Part shown: positions 6,727 to 13,930 of the stretch, piece after piece | Numbering within the stretch: position 1 is the first letter of the stretch | Layout: every line of letters starts with the position of its first letter | Source: JAJECS01 sp034428595 | GTDB lineage: Bacteria; Chloroflexota; UBA11872 | DNA length: 14,066 bases | NCBI GenBank assembly: GCA_034428595.1 | Contig: DAOUHO010000067.1 | Coordinates: 1 to 14,066 of the forward strand | Reading direction: 5' to 3' | Notes under the pieces: generated by a model | The model's database searches: none | Seen by the model: only the letters and a program-made list of their open reading frames with translations | Told to the model about the DNA's origin: nothing | Position numbers and translations under genes: made by a program

Positions 6727-7548
6727 CTAGGTCAGCAACTCCCGCATCTGATCCCGCAGCAAAATCGTCTCGGTCAGCACGTCCATGTGATCGAGGCCCA
6801 GCCACGGCGTGGTCACCACCTCCAGCGCCATCACGCCGTCGTAGCCGTCGCGCTTCAGGTCGGCCACGATCCGCGCGAAGTCGATCGTTCCCTCGTCGAA
6901 GCGCGATTGGAGCTGCGACAGCGCCGCCTGGCGCACGTGCCAGTGCGTCCCGTGCGGATGCATCAGCGCGATGTGCTCATAGGGCATGCCGTGAAACACG
7001 AAGTGCGAGTGATCCAGAGTGAACGACAGGCCGGGCACGTCGTCCAGCATGCGCAGCGCCAGTTCGGGTGACCAGGTCACGCTGTCCACGTGCGGCTCGA
7101 TGCGCAGGCGCACCTCGTGCCGCGCCGCCACGTCGATTAGCGCTCGCAGCTGCTCGCGCGACCGCACGTAGGCCTCCTCCATCGTCAGTCCCGGCCAATA
7201 GATGCCCGGACTGAGCGTCACGCCGTCCATCCCCGCCTTGGCCGCGAATTCGATCCACGCCGCGTCGACTTCCCGCTGATGCTCATATTCGGCCGGATCG
7301 GGCGTGTTGGTGATGTGTTTGTCCGTGGCCTGGGGAAACGCATCGTGAAACCGCATCCCGGCCTTTTCACCGATGGCCCGGATGCGCTCCGCCTCGGCGT
7401 CGACGTTCCGGGCCACGTAGTCCGGCTCCAGATCGCGCCCGTTGCCGACGTCCATCACCCGCACGCCCAGCGCGCGCCAGATGCGCGCCGACTCCTCCAC
7501 GGTGCAGTGCGGTGTACTGAAAAGATGTCCGCCCAGTTCGATTCCCAT
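6727..7548 (-). CDS. Sugar phosphate isomerase/epimerase-like TIM-barrel protein (xylose isomerase-like, AP-endonuclease-2 family)
   Basis: The 273-residue protein has the single-domain TIM-barrel pattern of COG1082 proteins, divalent-metal enzymes that isomerise, epimerise or dehydrate sugars and inositol derivatives. The metal ligands can be placed: Glu151 (LRIEPHVDS), Asp179 and His182 (FTLDHSHFVFHG), the HWH around 202-204 (THWHVRQA) and Glu243 (MALEVV). GVTLSPGIYW (109-118) is the usual mid-barrel loop. ATG 7548 is preferred because the protein then begins at the first barrel strand (IELGGHLFST) with GGGAG (7555-7559 on the minus strand) upstream; the extension to 7818 is Arg/Gly-rich and not protein-like. 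It has no signal peptide. It converges on the SDR gene; the two could serve the same sugar catabolism, but being on opposite strands they are not an operon. Exact substrate unknown. Confidence 0.9.
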   Translation of the reverse strand: MGIELGGHLFSTPHCTVEESARIWRALGVRVMDVGNGRDLEPDYVARNVDAEAERIRAIGEKAGMRFHDAFPQATDKHITNTPDPAEYEHQREVDAAWIEFAAKAGMDGVTLSPGIYWPGLTMEEAYVRSREQLRALIDVAARHEVRLRIEPHVDSVTWSPELALRMLDDVPGLSFTLDHSHFVFHGMPYEHIALMHPHGTHWHVRQAALSQLQSRFDEGTIDFARIVADLKRDGYDGVMALEVVTTPWLGLDHMDVLTETILLRDQMRELLT

Positions 7549-7894
7549 GCGCCGTCTCCCGCCGTGCCGCTCGCTCGACGCTAGCGTGCCACGTCCGGCG
7601 CCACGCGCCGGTGCTCCGCCGAAACTCCTGTTCCCGCCCGCAATGTAAGTCTGCTCACACAACTGCCGGCGCGTTCCGCCCCGCGTCGCGGAACTCACAC
7701 AGGCCCCGTCGATGCCCGCTACACACTGGCGGGACCTAGCATGCGGCGTTTCGTGCCGCCCACCGCTATTCGAGAAGCGCAATACCCACGTCCGGGGGCG
7801 CAGCCTCTTGTTTCGCACCTGCTACGCGCGGCTCCGGCGTAGACAGGACCTAGTTGGAACCTCGCCTGATCCAGCGCGGGCCGGCGGCAGATCG
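7549..7894. promoter_or_regulatory. 346-bp divergent gap between TIM-barrel and MMPL genes, with palindromes
   Basis: No credible gene is present: both flanking frames extend into it but encode Arg/Gly/Pro-rich sequence. It holds a perfect 10-bp palindrome ACGCTAGCGT (7578-7587), a hairpin CCGGCGC-CAC-GCGCCGG (7595-7611), and a hairpin GTTCCGC / GCGGAAC (7673-7679 and 7688-7694). The last is bracketed by two direct CTCACACA copies (7654-7661 and 7694-7701). These are candidate operators or leader structures for either gene; no convincing -35/-10 pair could be fixed. Confidence 0.4.
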
Positions 7895-10183
7895 ATGAGG
7901 CGCTGCGTGCGGCGCTTGCAGAGCATTCGAACCGTCAGCGGCCTGCCTGTTCCCGAGCTCTCGCTGGGAGGACTCGCCGCCCATTGCGCGCGCCATCCCT
8001 GGCGCACGATCGCCATCTGGGCGGCCATGCTCGTGGCGGCGAGCGTCCTGGTGGCGACGCAGCTGGGCGGCTCGCTGACGACCGATCAGCGGATCTCGAA
8101 TAACCCCGACTACCTGCTCGGCGACCAGATCATCGCCGAGCGTTTCGACCGTCCGGGCGGCATTACCGAGCTCGTGATCGTGCGAGCCGAAGCAAGCACT
8201 GTCGACGAGCCGTCCTTCCGCACCGTGGTCGAGCAGTTGCACGCCGACCTCACCGCGCTCGGCCCGGCAACGGTCCAGGGCGTGTTCAGCTACTACCAGA
8301 CCGGCGATTCCTCGCTGGTATCGAGCGACCGCCAATCGCTGCTGCTGCCGGTGCTCATGAGCGGCGGGCTCGAGGACGCGATCGTCAACGTCCACCAGGT
8401 CCACGCGGTCATCGACGCCATCGATTCCGAAGGCTTCACCACGTATGTGACCGGTCGCGCCACCGGCGGTCAGGACTTCCGGGAGATTGCCGAGCGTGAC
8501 CTGCAAAAGGGCGAGCTGGTCGCTCTGCCGATTGCCTTTCTGATCCTTGTGCTGGTCTTTGGCGCCTTTGCCGCGGCGCTGCTCCCGATCGTCCTCGCCG
8601 GGGTGGCGATCGTCATTGCCCTGGGCATAACCGCGCTGATTGGGCAGGTGTTCGATCTCTCGTTCTTCGTGGTCAACATGGTCACGATGATGGGTTTGGC
8701 GGTTGGCATTGACTATTCGCTATTCGTCCTCTCCCGTTACCGTGAAGAGCGCCGCGCGGGCCGCGATACCGTCGAAGCGATTACGACCATGGGAGCTACG
8801 GCGAGCCGCGCGGTGCTCATCAGCGGCCTGGTCGTCATCGTGGCCCTGCTCGGGCTGCTGGTTGTTCCCGTGAACGTGTTCCAGGGCCTGGCGGCCGGCG
8901 CGATCCTCGTGGTCGCCGCGGCGGTGTTCGCGGCGCTCACGCTGCTCCCGGCGGTTCTCAGCCTCATGGGCGACCGCGTCGACGCCCTCCGCCTTCCGTT
9001 CCTCGGACGCCTCGCCGCCGTCGCCAAACGCCGGCGCGGGCGCCCCCTGTGGGACCGCCTGGCCTACGCCGTGATGCGCCGGCCAATCGTCAGCCTCGTC
9101 ATCGTCGTTGGCCTGCTGGCCGCGGCCGCGGTGCCCAATATCGGGATCAATACGGGCTCCGCCAGCCTTTCGAGCCTGCCGCCGGAAACGCGGACCGCTG
9201 ACGGGCTTGCCGTGCTGCAGCGTGAGTTCCTCGGCGGCCTCGTCTCACCCGCCCAAATCGTCATCGACGGCGACACTTCGGCTGCCGACGTGCAGGCGGC
9301 GATCGCTCGGCTGCAGACGGCGCTTGCCGACGACCCGGACTTCGGTCCCGCGCGCCTCGAAATCAGCCGCGACGGTACCGCCGCGCTCATTACGGTGCCG
9401 CTGGTCGCCGAACCAACCAGCGGCGCCGGCGCCGACGCCGTTCGTCGACTGCGCGATGAGGTCATTCCAGCGGCGCTGGCCGACGTCGAGGCCAAGGCCT
9501 TCGTCACCGGCATAACGGCCCAGAACGTGGCCTACTTCGACGTGGCCGCGCAATACACGCCCGTGGTCTTCGGCATCGTCCTCAGCATCAGCTTCGTCCT
9601 GCTGCTGGTGGTCTTCCGCTCGGTGATCGTGCCGGCCAAGGCCATCCTGATGAACCTGCTGGCGGTGGGCGCCGCATACGGCCTGATCGTGCTCGTCTCC
9701 CAAATGGGATTCGCCGCCGAACTGCTGGGCTTTCAGCAGGTCATGGCTATCGAGGCCTGGGTTCCAATCCTGCTCTTCGCCGTGCTCTTCGGACTCTCCA
9801 TGGACTACCACGTGTTCCTGCTCAGCCGCATTCGCGAGCGCTTCGAACGCACCGGCGACAACGCCGAGTCGGTGGCATTCGGACTGCGGCGGACGGGCGC
9901 GCTCATCACCGGCGCCGCGCTGATCATGGTTGCCGTGTTCGGCGGGTTTGCCTCGGGTGACCTGGTCGTCTTCCAGCAGATCGGCTTCGGGCTGGCGGTT
10001 GCCGTCGCCATCGACGCCACGCTCATCCGCTCCATCCTGGTGCCGGCTTCGATGAAGTTGCTCGGGTCGCGCAACTGGTGGCTGCCGCGACCGCTGCGCT
10101 GGCTGCCCCACCTGCGACTGGAAGGTGCGGCGGTCGTCTCTCCCAAGCCGACGGTCGCCCTCCGCAAGCGCCGCACGCCCTAG
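7895..10183 (+). CDS. MMPL-family (RND superfamily) membrane transporter
   Basis: The 762-residue protein is a proton-driven RND/MMPL exporter with two repeated halves. TM1 (about 38-58) is followed by a large extracytoplasmic loop to about 207, then five helices (about 208-356). The second half repeats this: TM7 about 397-414, loop to about 553, then five helices to about 722. The Asp-Tyr pairs thought to carry protons in MmpL proteins are present in both halves: GIDYSLFVLSRYREE (271-285) and SMDYHVFLLSRIRE (635-648). The C-terminus is short and basic. ATG 7895 is chosen because it precedes the first helix at a normal distance; GTG 7907 is an alternative, and the open frame back to 7712 is not protein-like. 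Substrates in this family are lipids, hopanoids or drugs; none can be assigned here. There is no adjacent regulator or fusion protein. The enolase-type gene follows 97 bp downstream with its own ribosome-binding site. Confidence 0.93.
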   Translation: MRRCVRRLQSIRTVSGLPVPELSLGGLAAHCARHPWRTIAIWAAMLVAASVLVATQLGGSLTTDQRISNNPDYLLGDQIIAERFDRPGGITELVIVRAEASTVDEPSFRTVVEQLHADLTALGPATVQGVFSYYQTGDSSLVSSDRQSLLLPVLMSGGLEDAIVNVHQVHAVIDAIDSEGFTTYVTGRATGGQDFREIAERDLQKGELVALPIAFLILVLVFGAFAAALLPIVLAGVAIVIALGITALIGQVFDLSFFVVNMVTMMGLAVGIDYSLFVLSRYREERRAGRDTVEAITTMGATASRAVLISGLVVIVALLGLLVVPVNVFQGLAAGAILVVAAAVFAALTLLPAVLSLMGDRVDALRLPFLGRLAAVAKRRRGRPLWDRLAYAVMRRPIVSLVIVVGLLAAAAVPNIGINTGSASLSSLPPETRTADGLAVLQREFLGGLVSPAQIVIDGDTSAADVQAAIARLQTALADDPDFGPARLEISRDGTAALITVPLVAEPTSGAGADAVRRLRDEVIPAALADVEAKAFVTGITAQNVAYFDVAAQYTPVVFGIVLSISFVLLLVVFRSVIVPAKAILMNLLAVGAAYGLIVLVSQMGFAAELLGFQQVMAIEAWVPILLFAVLFGLSMDYHVFLLSRIRERFERTGDNAESVAFGLRRTGALITGAALIMVAVFGGFASGDLVVFQQIGFGLAVAVAIDATLIRSILVPASMKLLGSRNWWLPRPLRWLPHLRLEGAAVVSPKPTVALRKRRTP

Positions 10184-10267
10184 CTCCGACCTCAACGCGC
10201 GCCGCCGCCGCGCCTCGCCGTCGGTTCCCTATTGCATCCCGAGTCCCGTCCCGTCACCATGCTCATC

Positions 10268-10275
10268 GGAGGAGG
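10268..10275 (+). promoter_or_regulatory. Ribosome-binding site of the enolase-superfamily gene
   Basis: GGAGGAGG lies 5 bases before ATG 10281. It is the strongest Shine-Dalgarno sequence in the window and rules out the longer upstream reading of this frame. Confidence 0.85.
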
Positions 10276-10280
10276 CCCGC

Positions 10281-11387
10281 ATGCGCATCGACCGCCTGGA
10301 TGTCTACTACGTCCGAATGCCGCTCATCTACCCTTGGCGCACCGCCTATGGCGAAGACCACGACATCGACTCGGTGCTCGTGAAGGCCACCAGCGGCGAC
10401 CACGCGGCCTGGGCCGAGGCCACCCCCTTCTTCGCCCCGCACTACGTGAACGAGTGCGCCGGCGGCGTGTTCTACCTGGTGGCCGAGGTGTTCGGGCCGC
10501 ATGTCGTGGGACGCGAGTACGACACGGCCCAGGACCTCCACGACCGGCTCGCGTTCGCCAAGGGCAACGGGTTCGCTAAGGCGGCGGTCGAGCTGTGCTG
10601 GTGGACGCTGGAGTCGAGGCTCACCGGCACGCCTGTCCACCGGCTGCTCGGCGGCGAGACTCGTCCCGTCATCGCCGGCGCCGACTTTGGCGTGCAGGAT
10701 TCCATCGACATGCTCCTGGGCAACATGCAGCAGGCGGTGGATGCCGGCTTCCCGCGCACCAAGCTCAAGGTGCGGCCGGGCTGGGACGTGGACATGCTGC
10801 GCGCCGTGCGCTCAACGTTTCCGAATCACCTCATTCACATCGACTGCAACTCGGGCTACACCCTCGACGACCTCGACACCTTCGAGGCCATCGACGATCT
10901 GGGGCTGGCCTTCATCGAGCAGCCGTTGGGCTGGAACGACATCCTCGACCACGCCGAGCTGGCGCGAGCGATCGAGACGCCCATCTGCCTGGACGAGTCC
11001 GCCCGCGACCTGGAGATGGTGCAGCAGGCCATCCGCATTGGCGCCTGCCACTACGTCAACATCAAGCCCGGCCGCGCGGGCGGCTTCACCAATTCTGTGG
11101 CCATGCACGATGTCTGCCGCGACGCCGGCATTCCGGTGTGGATCGGCGGGATGCTCGAAAGCTCCGTCGGGGCGGCGCTGTGCGTCGAGCTGGCCACGCT
11201 GCCCAACTTCACCTATCCGGGCGATCTGTTCCCGTCGTCGAAGTTCTATCGGCAGGATTTGGCGGAGCCGGCGTTAGAGCTCGAGCCCGACCTCACCTTC
11301 GCGCCGGCCACCGGGGGCCTTCCCGAACCCGATCCGGAGCGACTCGAGCGCATGTCCACGCGCCACGCCGTGGTGACGCCCGCCTAG
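10281..11387 (+). CDS. Enolase-superfamily enzyme of the o-succinylbenzoate synthase / N-succinylamino acid racemase group
   Basis: The 368-residue protein has the two-domain fold of the muconate-lactonizing subgroup: a capping domain (about 1-125) and a barrel with both catalytic lysines. Lys161 and Lys163 form KLK; Asp188 (HIDCNSGYTL), Glu213 (FIEQPL) and Asp238 (CLDES) are the Mg ligands; Lys262 (NIKPGRAGG) is the second acid/base. NIKPGRAGG, IPVWIGGMLESSVG (284-297) and FTYPGDLFPSSKFY (310-323) are close to the MenC class-2/NSAR pattern. Such enzymes dehydrate SHCHC to o-succinylbenzoate for menaquinone and/or racemise N-succinyl amino acids; many do both. No other men genes are nearby, so a racemase-like or promiscuous role is at least as likely, and no symbol is given. 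A paralogue-rich catabolic enolase (COG4948) is the wider alternative. The start is fixed by GGAGGAGG. Confidence 0.88.
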   Translation: MRIDRLDVYYVRMPLIYPWRTAYGEDHDIDSVLVKATSGDHAAWAEATPFFAPHYVNECAGGVFYLVAEVFGPHVVGREYDTAQDLHDRLAFAKGNGFAKAAVELCWWTLESRLTGTPVHRLLGGETRPVIAGADFGVQDSIDMLLGNMQQAVDAGFPRTKLKVRPGWDVDMLRAVRSTFPNHLIHIDCNSGYTLDDLDTFEAIDDLGLAFIEQPLGWNDILDHAELARAIETPICLDESARDLEMVQQAIRIGACHYVNIKPGRAGGFTNSVAMHDVCRDAGIPVWIGGMLESSVGAALCVELATLPNFTYPGDLFPSSKFYRQDLAEPALELEPDLTFAPATGGLPEPDPERLERMSTRHAVVTPA

Positions 11388-11410
11388 CTAGAGATCGCCG
11401 CCTTACTCTT

Positions 11411-11439
11411 CGTCATTCCGGCGAAAGCCGGAATCCAGG
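11411..11439. repeat. REP-like repeat CGTCATTCCGG...CCGGAATCCAGG type
   Basis: An 8-bp perfect stem ATTCCGGC (11415-11422) and GCCGGAAT (11427-11434) encloses the loop GAAA (11423-11426), a GNRA-type tetraloop. The flanks CGTC and CCAGG match a repeat type dispersed in many bacterial genomes, comparable in form to the dRS3-type ATTCC...GGAAT repeats of Neisseria. Only one clear copy is in this window; a degraded one may lie at 13988-14022. Confidence 0.7.
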
Positions 11440-11459
11440 TTCCACGCCGTCGCGCCCCA

Positions 11460-11523
11460 GTAGGGGCGTTCCTAGTGGGCGCCCTTCCGGGTCAAACCGG
11501 GCAGCCATTAGGGATGCCCCTAC
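11460..11523. repeat. 64-bp element with terminal inverted repeats GTAGGGGC / GCCCCTAC
   Basis: The ends GTAGGGGC (11460-11467) and GCCCCTAC (11516-11523) are perfect inverted repeats, and the match extends to 13 of 15 bases on each side. The interior carries the palindrome GGGCGCCC and CCGG-containing arms. It looks like a non-autonomous dispersed palindromic unit (REP or miniature-element-like). No flanking target-site duplication is obvious. Confidence 0.6.
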
Positions 11524-11546
11524 ACGGACCTCGGATTGCCCGGTGG

Positions 11547-11568
11547 CCCACGCTGCGTGCAGCGTGGG
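11547..11568. repeat. Perfect 10-bp inverted repeat
   Basis: CCCACGCTGC (11547-11556) and GCAGCGTGGG (11559-11568) are perfect reverse complements separated by GT. As RNA the innermost pairs would open to make a loop. It is followed by no T run, so if it terminates transcription it does so without the classical tail. Confidence 0.6.
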
Positions 11569-11603
11569 AATCGACACTGCCATCTCCGCGCGCGCATTGA
11601 CCC

Positions 11604-11633
11604 GTAGGGGGCGGGTCTCCGACCCGCCCTCAC
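11604..11633. repeat. GC-rich dyad repeat between convergent genes (intact copy)
   Basis: GGGCGGGTC (11609-11617) and GACCCGCCC (11621-11629) form a perfect 9-bp stem with a 3-base loop TCC, framed by GTAGG and TCAC. It matches in layout the diverged copy at 6689-6716. It lies about 20 bp beyond the MFS stop codon and is placed to end transcription coming from either side. Confidence 0.65.
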
Positions 11634-11654
11634 CGAGTTGCGCAATGGTCCAAC

Positions 11655-12878
11655 CTACGCCGACACCGTCGCCGGCTGTCTTCGCACCCGATGCGTCTCG
11701 CGCACCAACAGCAGGAAGATCAGCCCGCTGGCGAATCCCGCCACCGCCAGGTAGAACGGCGCCGCCTCCGGACCGGCGGCATCCGCCACCACGCCGACGA
11801 TCAGCGGCCCGCCCGTCATGCCCGTGTTGCCCATGAACTGCCACACGCCCAGGAACGGCCCCGGCGACTCGCGGGGCGCCAGGTCCGACCCCAGAGTCAG
11901 CATCGCGCCCGACCCCCACCCGTTGGCCACGCCGGCGAACAGCCCGACCACGATCAATCCGACGAAGTCTTGCGCCAGCGGCAGCACGGCCATGGACGCC
12001 CCGAGCATCACCATGGACGGCGCGTTGGTGAACTTACGCCCAAACCGATCCATCACGTATCCAGCTATCGGGAACAGCGTCATGTCGATGGCCGCCGAGG
12101 CGCTCACCACCACACCGATTTCGGCGGCGTCGAGACCGAGCACGAACGCGCCGTATATCGGAATGATCACCTGTCGCCCCGCGCGGACGGCCGACGCCAG
12201 CACGTGTCCGGTGCCGGCGGTTGCGAGATCGCGCCAGTGGGCCCGCAGCACCGCCCACAGGCTCGACGGCGCCACGTGCCGCGCCGGAACGCTGCCCAGG
12301 GGCCGCTCGACCCGTTGCCGCATCAGCAGCATCGGCAGCGCGCCGACGGCGGAGATCAGGCCAGCAACTAGGAAACAGACCTCGTAGCTCACCAGCTCGG
12401 CCAGCGCGCCGCCCACGGCGGGACTGGGAAACAGGCTGATGCGCATGACCCCGCCGAACAGAGACATCGCCCGCCCGCGGTGATGCTGCGGCACGGCGGC
12501 CACCAGATGCGACATGCGCGAGATCGTCCACGTCGCCATGCCGATCCCCGCCAGCGCCCGGAAGATCACCACCAGCGTGTAGTCGCGCGTGAAGCCCATC
12601 GCCAGCGTCGCCGCCGCCACCGCCAGCAATCCCACGATCGCCGACCGGTGCTCGCTCCAGCGCGCCTGCAGCAGGCCGGCCGGCACGTTCCACAGCAGCG
12701 TCCCCAGCCCGGTCACCGCCACCGCCAGCGTCACCAGCGTGTAGTTGACGCCCAGCTCCGCCGCGAACAGCGGCAGCGTCGGCGTCAGCATCCCGACGCC
12801 GAAAAACATCAGGAACGCCGGCAGATACACGCCGGGGATCAGCGGGCGCAGGGTTTGGAGCACGTCGGGTATGCGCAC
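11655..12878 (-). CDS. Major facilitator superfamily (MFS) transporter
   Basis: The 407-residue protein is a 12-helix MFS carrier. TM1 begins about residue 15 (GVYLPAFLMFFGVGMLTPTL); the loop 2-3 motif is degenerate (PAGLLQARWSEHRS, 66-79); FRALAGIG (106-113) carries the TM4 Arg of motif B; the loop 8-9 copy of motif A is well kept (GYVMDRFGRKF, 273-283). The last helix ends about 392, followed by a short basic tail. Such proteins export drugs or take up small metabolites by proton coupling; the substrate cannot be read. The GTG start at 12878 is preferred because it gives a normal cytoplasmic N-terminus; ATG 12959 would add 27 unlike residues and run almost into the neighbouring start codon. 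A TATATT box 7 bases before the GTG, with no Shine-Dalgarno, hints at a leaderless transcript. It converges on the enolase-type gene and is divergent from the quinone oxidoreductase gene. Confidence 0.92.
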   Translation of the reverse strand: MRIPDVLQTLRPLIPGVYLPAFLMFFGVGMLTPTLPLFAAELGVNYTLVTLAVAVTGLGTLLWNVPAGLLQARWSEHRSAIVGLLAVAAATLAMGFTRDYTLVVIFRALAGIGMATWTISRMSHLVAAVPQHHRGRAMSLFGGVMRISLFPSPAVGGALAELVSYEVCFLVAGLISAVGALPMLLMRQRVERPLGSVPARHVAPSSLWAVLRAHWRDLATAGTGHVLASAVRAGRQVIIPIYGAFVLGLDAAEIGVVVSASAAIDMTLFPIAGYVMDRFGRKFTNAPSMVMLGASMAVLPLAQDFVGLIVVGLFAGVANGWGSGAMLTLGSDLAPRESPGPFLGVWQFMGNTGMTGGPLIVGVVADAAGPEAAPFYLAVAGFASGLIFLLLVRETHRVRRQPATVSA

Positions 12879-12885
12879 GGGCCGG

Positions 12886-12891
12886 AATATA
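12886..12891 (-). promoter_or_regulatory. Candidate -10 box of the MFS gene (possible leaderless start)
   Basis: TATATT on the minus strand is followed by the 7 bases CCGGCCC and then GTG. This spacing would place the transcript start at or next to the start codon. No -35 box is recognisable 17 bp upstream, which keeps confidence low. Confidence 0.35.
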
Positions 12892-12926
12892 AGGCACGCG
12901 CGTTCCTCCCCAGCCGCACCGCGTCC

Positions 12927-12932
12927 TATGCT
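12927..12932 (+). promoter_or_regulatory. Candidate -10 box of the quinone oxidoreductase gene
   Basis: TATGCT lies 29 bases before ATG 12962, which would leave a short leader containing the GGAG ribosome-binding site. No good -35 box accompanies it. Confidence 0.25.
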
Positions 12933-12951
12933 GGCATTTTCCCGCCGCAAC

Positions 12952-12955
12952 GGAG
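12952..12955 (+). promoter_or_regulatory. Ribosome-binding site of the quinone oxidoreductase gene
   Basis: GGAG is 6 bases before ATG 12962 and supports that start codon. Confidence 0.65.
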
Positions 12956-12961
12956 TCACCC

Positions 12962-13930
12962 ATGAAGGCCATTCGCGTCCACACGCCCGGCGGCATCGAG
13001 GCGCTCACCTACGAAGACACCCCGGACCCGTCGCCCGCGCCGAACGAGGTCCTCGTGCGCGTCGAAGCCGCCGGGGTGAACTACATCGACACCTATCAGC
13101 GCACCGGCAGCTACCCAGTCGAGCCGCCGTTCACGCTCGGCATGGAGGGCGCCGGCGTGGTGGTGGAGGTTGGGTCAGGGGTCACCACCCTCGAGCCCGG
13201 TGACCGCGTGGCGCACGGCACCGAAATGGGTTCATATGCCGAGATGCAGGCCGTTGCGGCCGATCGGCTGGTGCGCGTTCCGGAAGCACTCGACACCCGC
13301 AGTGCCGCCGCGGTGATGCTCCAGGGCTGCACGGCGCACTACCTCACGACGTCGAGCTTCCCGCTGCGCGCCGGTCACACCGCGCTGGTGCACGCCGGCG
13401 CAGGCGGCGCCGGACGTCTGATCATTCAAATGGCCAAGAGGGCTGGCGCGAACGTCATAACGACGGTCGGCACGCCCGCCAAGGCGGAAGTCGCGCGCGA
13501 CGTGGGCGCGGATCACGTCATCAACTACACGGAGGAGGACTTCCTCCCCAAGGTCCGCGAGCTCACCGATGGCGTCGGCGTGGACGTCGTCTACGACGGC
13601 GTGGGGCAGGCGACGTTCGACCGCGGGCTCGACTGCCTCAAGCCTCGCGGCTACATGGTGCTCTTCGGCGCCGCCAGCGGTCCGGTGCCGCCGATGAACC
13701 CGCAGACGCTCAACCAGAAGGGCTCAATTTTCCTGGCGCGTCCGAGCCTCGGGCACCACCTCATCACCCCGGAAGAGTTCGAGTGGCGCACCTCGTCAGT
13801 GCTCGGCTGGGTCGCGGACGGCTCCCTCAAGCTCAAGGTCCACGGCGAATACGCCCTGGCCGACGCCGCGCAAGCCCACACCGACCTCGAAGGCCGCGCC
13901 ACGACCGGGAAGCTGTTGCTGCTTCCCTAG
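12962..13930 (+). CDS. NADPH:quinone oxidoreductase, zeta-crystallin type (MDR superfamily)
   Basis: The 322-residue protein is a full-length zinc-free medium-chain dehydrogenase/reductase of the Qor type, which transfers hydride from NADPH to quinones or reactive enones/aldehydes in the cytoplasm. The N-terminal GroES-like domain has VEAAGVNYIDTYQRTGSYP (34-52), GMEGAGVVVEVGSGV (60-74) and PGDRVAHG (79-86). The Rossmann domain starts with ALVHAGAGGAGRLIIQMAK (141-159), the variant nucleotide-binding loop AGAGGAG replacing AAAGGVG of well-known Qor. The next strand and turn (TTVGTPAKAEVARDVGADHVINYTEEDF) fit the family, as does the C-terminal LEGRATTGKLLLLP. Zinc-binding residues are absent, as expected for this subgroup. 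Start is supported by GGAG. It is divergent from the MFS gene with 83 bp between starts, so the two may share control. The symbol qor would fit by family, but paralogues are common. Confidence 0.93.
   Translation: MKAIRVHTPGGIEALTYEDTPDPSPAPNEVLVRVEAAGVNYIDTYQRTGSYPVEPPFTLGMEGAGVVVEVGSGVTTLEPGDRVAHGTEMGSYAEMQAVAADRLVRVPEALDTRSAAAVMLQGCTAHYLTTSSFPLRAGHTALVHAGAGGAGRLIIQMAKRAGANVITTVGTPAKAEVARDVGADHVINYTEEDFLPKVRELTDGVGVDVVYDGVGQATFDRGLDCLKPRGYMVLFGAASGPVPPMNPQTLNQKGSIFLARPSLGHHLITPEEFEWRTSSVLGWVADGSLKLKVHGEYALADAAQAHTDLEGRATTGKLLLLP

Larger units (their letters stand above)
11388..11654. other. Convergent intergenic gap made of several unrelated palindromic elements
   Basis: These 267 bases between the enolase-type and MFS stop codons contain four distinct inverted-repeat units placed one after another (11415-11434, 11460-11523, 11547-11568, 11604-11633). 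No credible reading frame is present; the plus-strand translation through it contains the HSGESRNP-like peptide typical of untranslated bacterial repeats. It may act as a two-sided terminator region. Confidence 0.6.

Noticed and set aside
9245..10195. A 316-codon minus-strand frame antisense to the MMPL gene
   Set aside because: Polar, low-complexity product rich in His, Asp and Gln with no domain; antisense to conserved membrane helices.
10595..11836. A 413-codon plus-strand frame overlapping the enolase-type gene and running into the repeats
   Set aside because: Arg/His/Pro-rich shadow of the true gene; its tail is translated repeat DNA (HSGESRNP-like), not protein.
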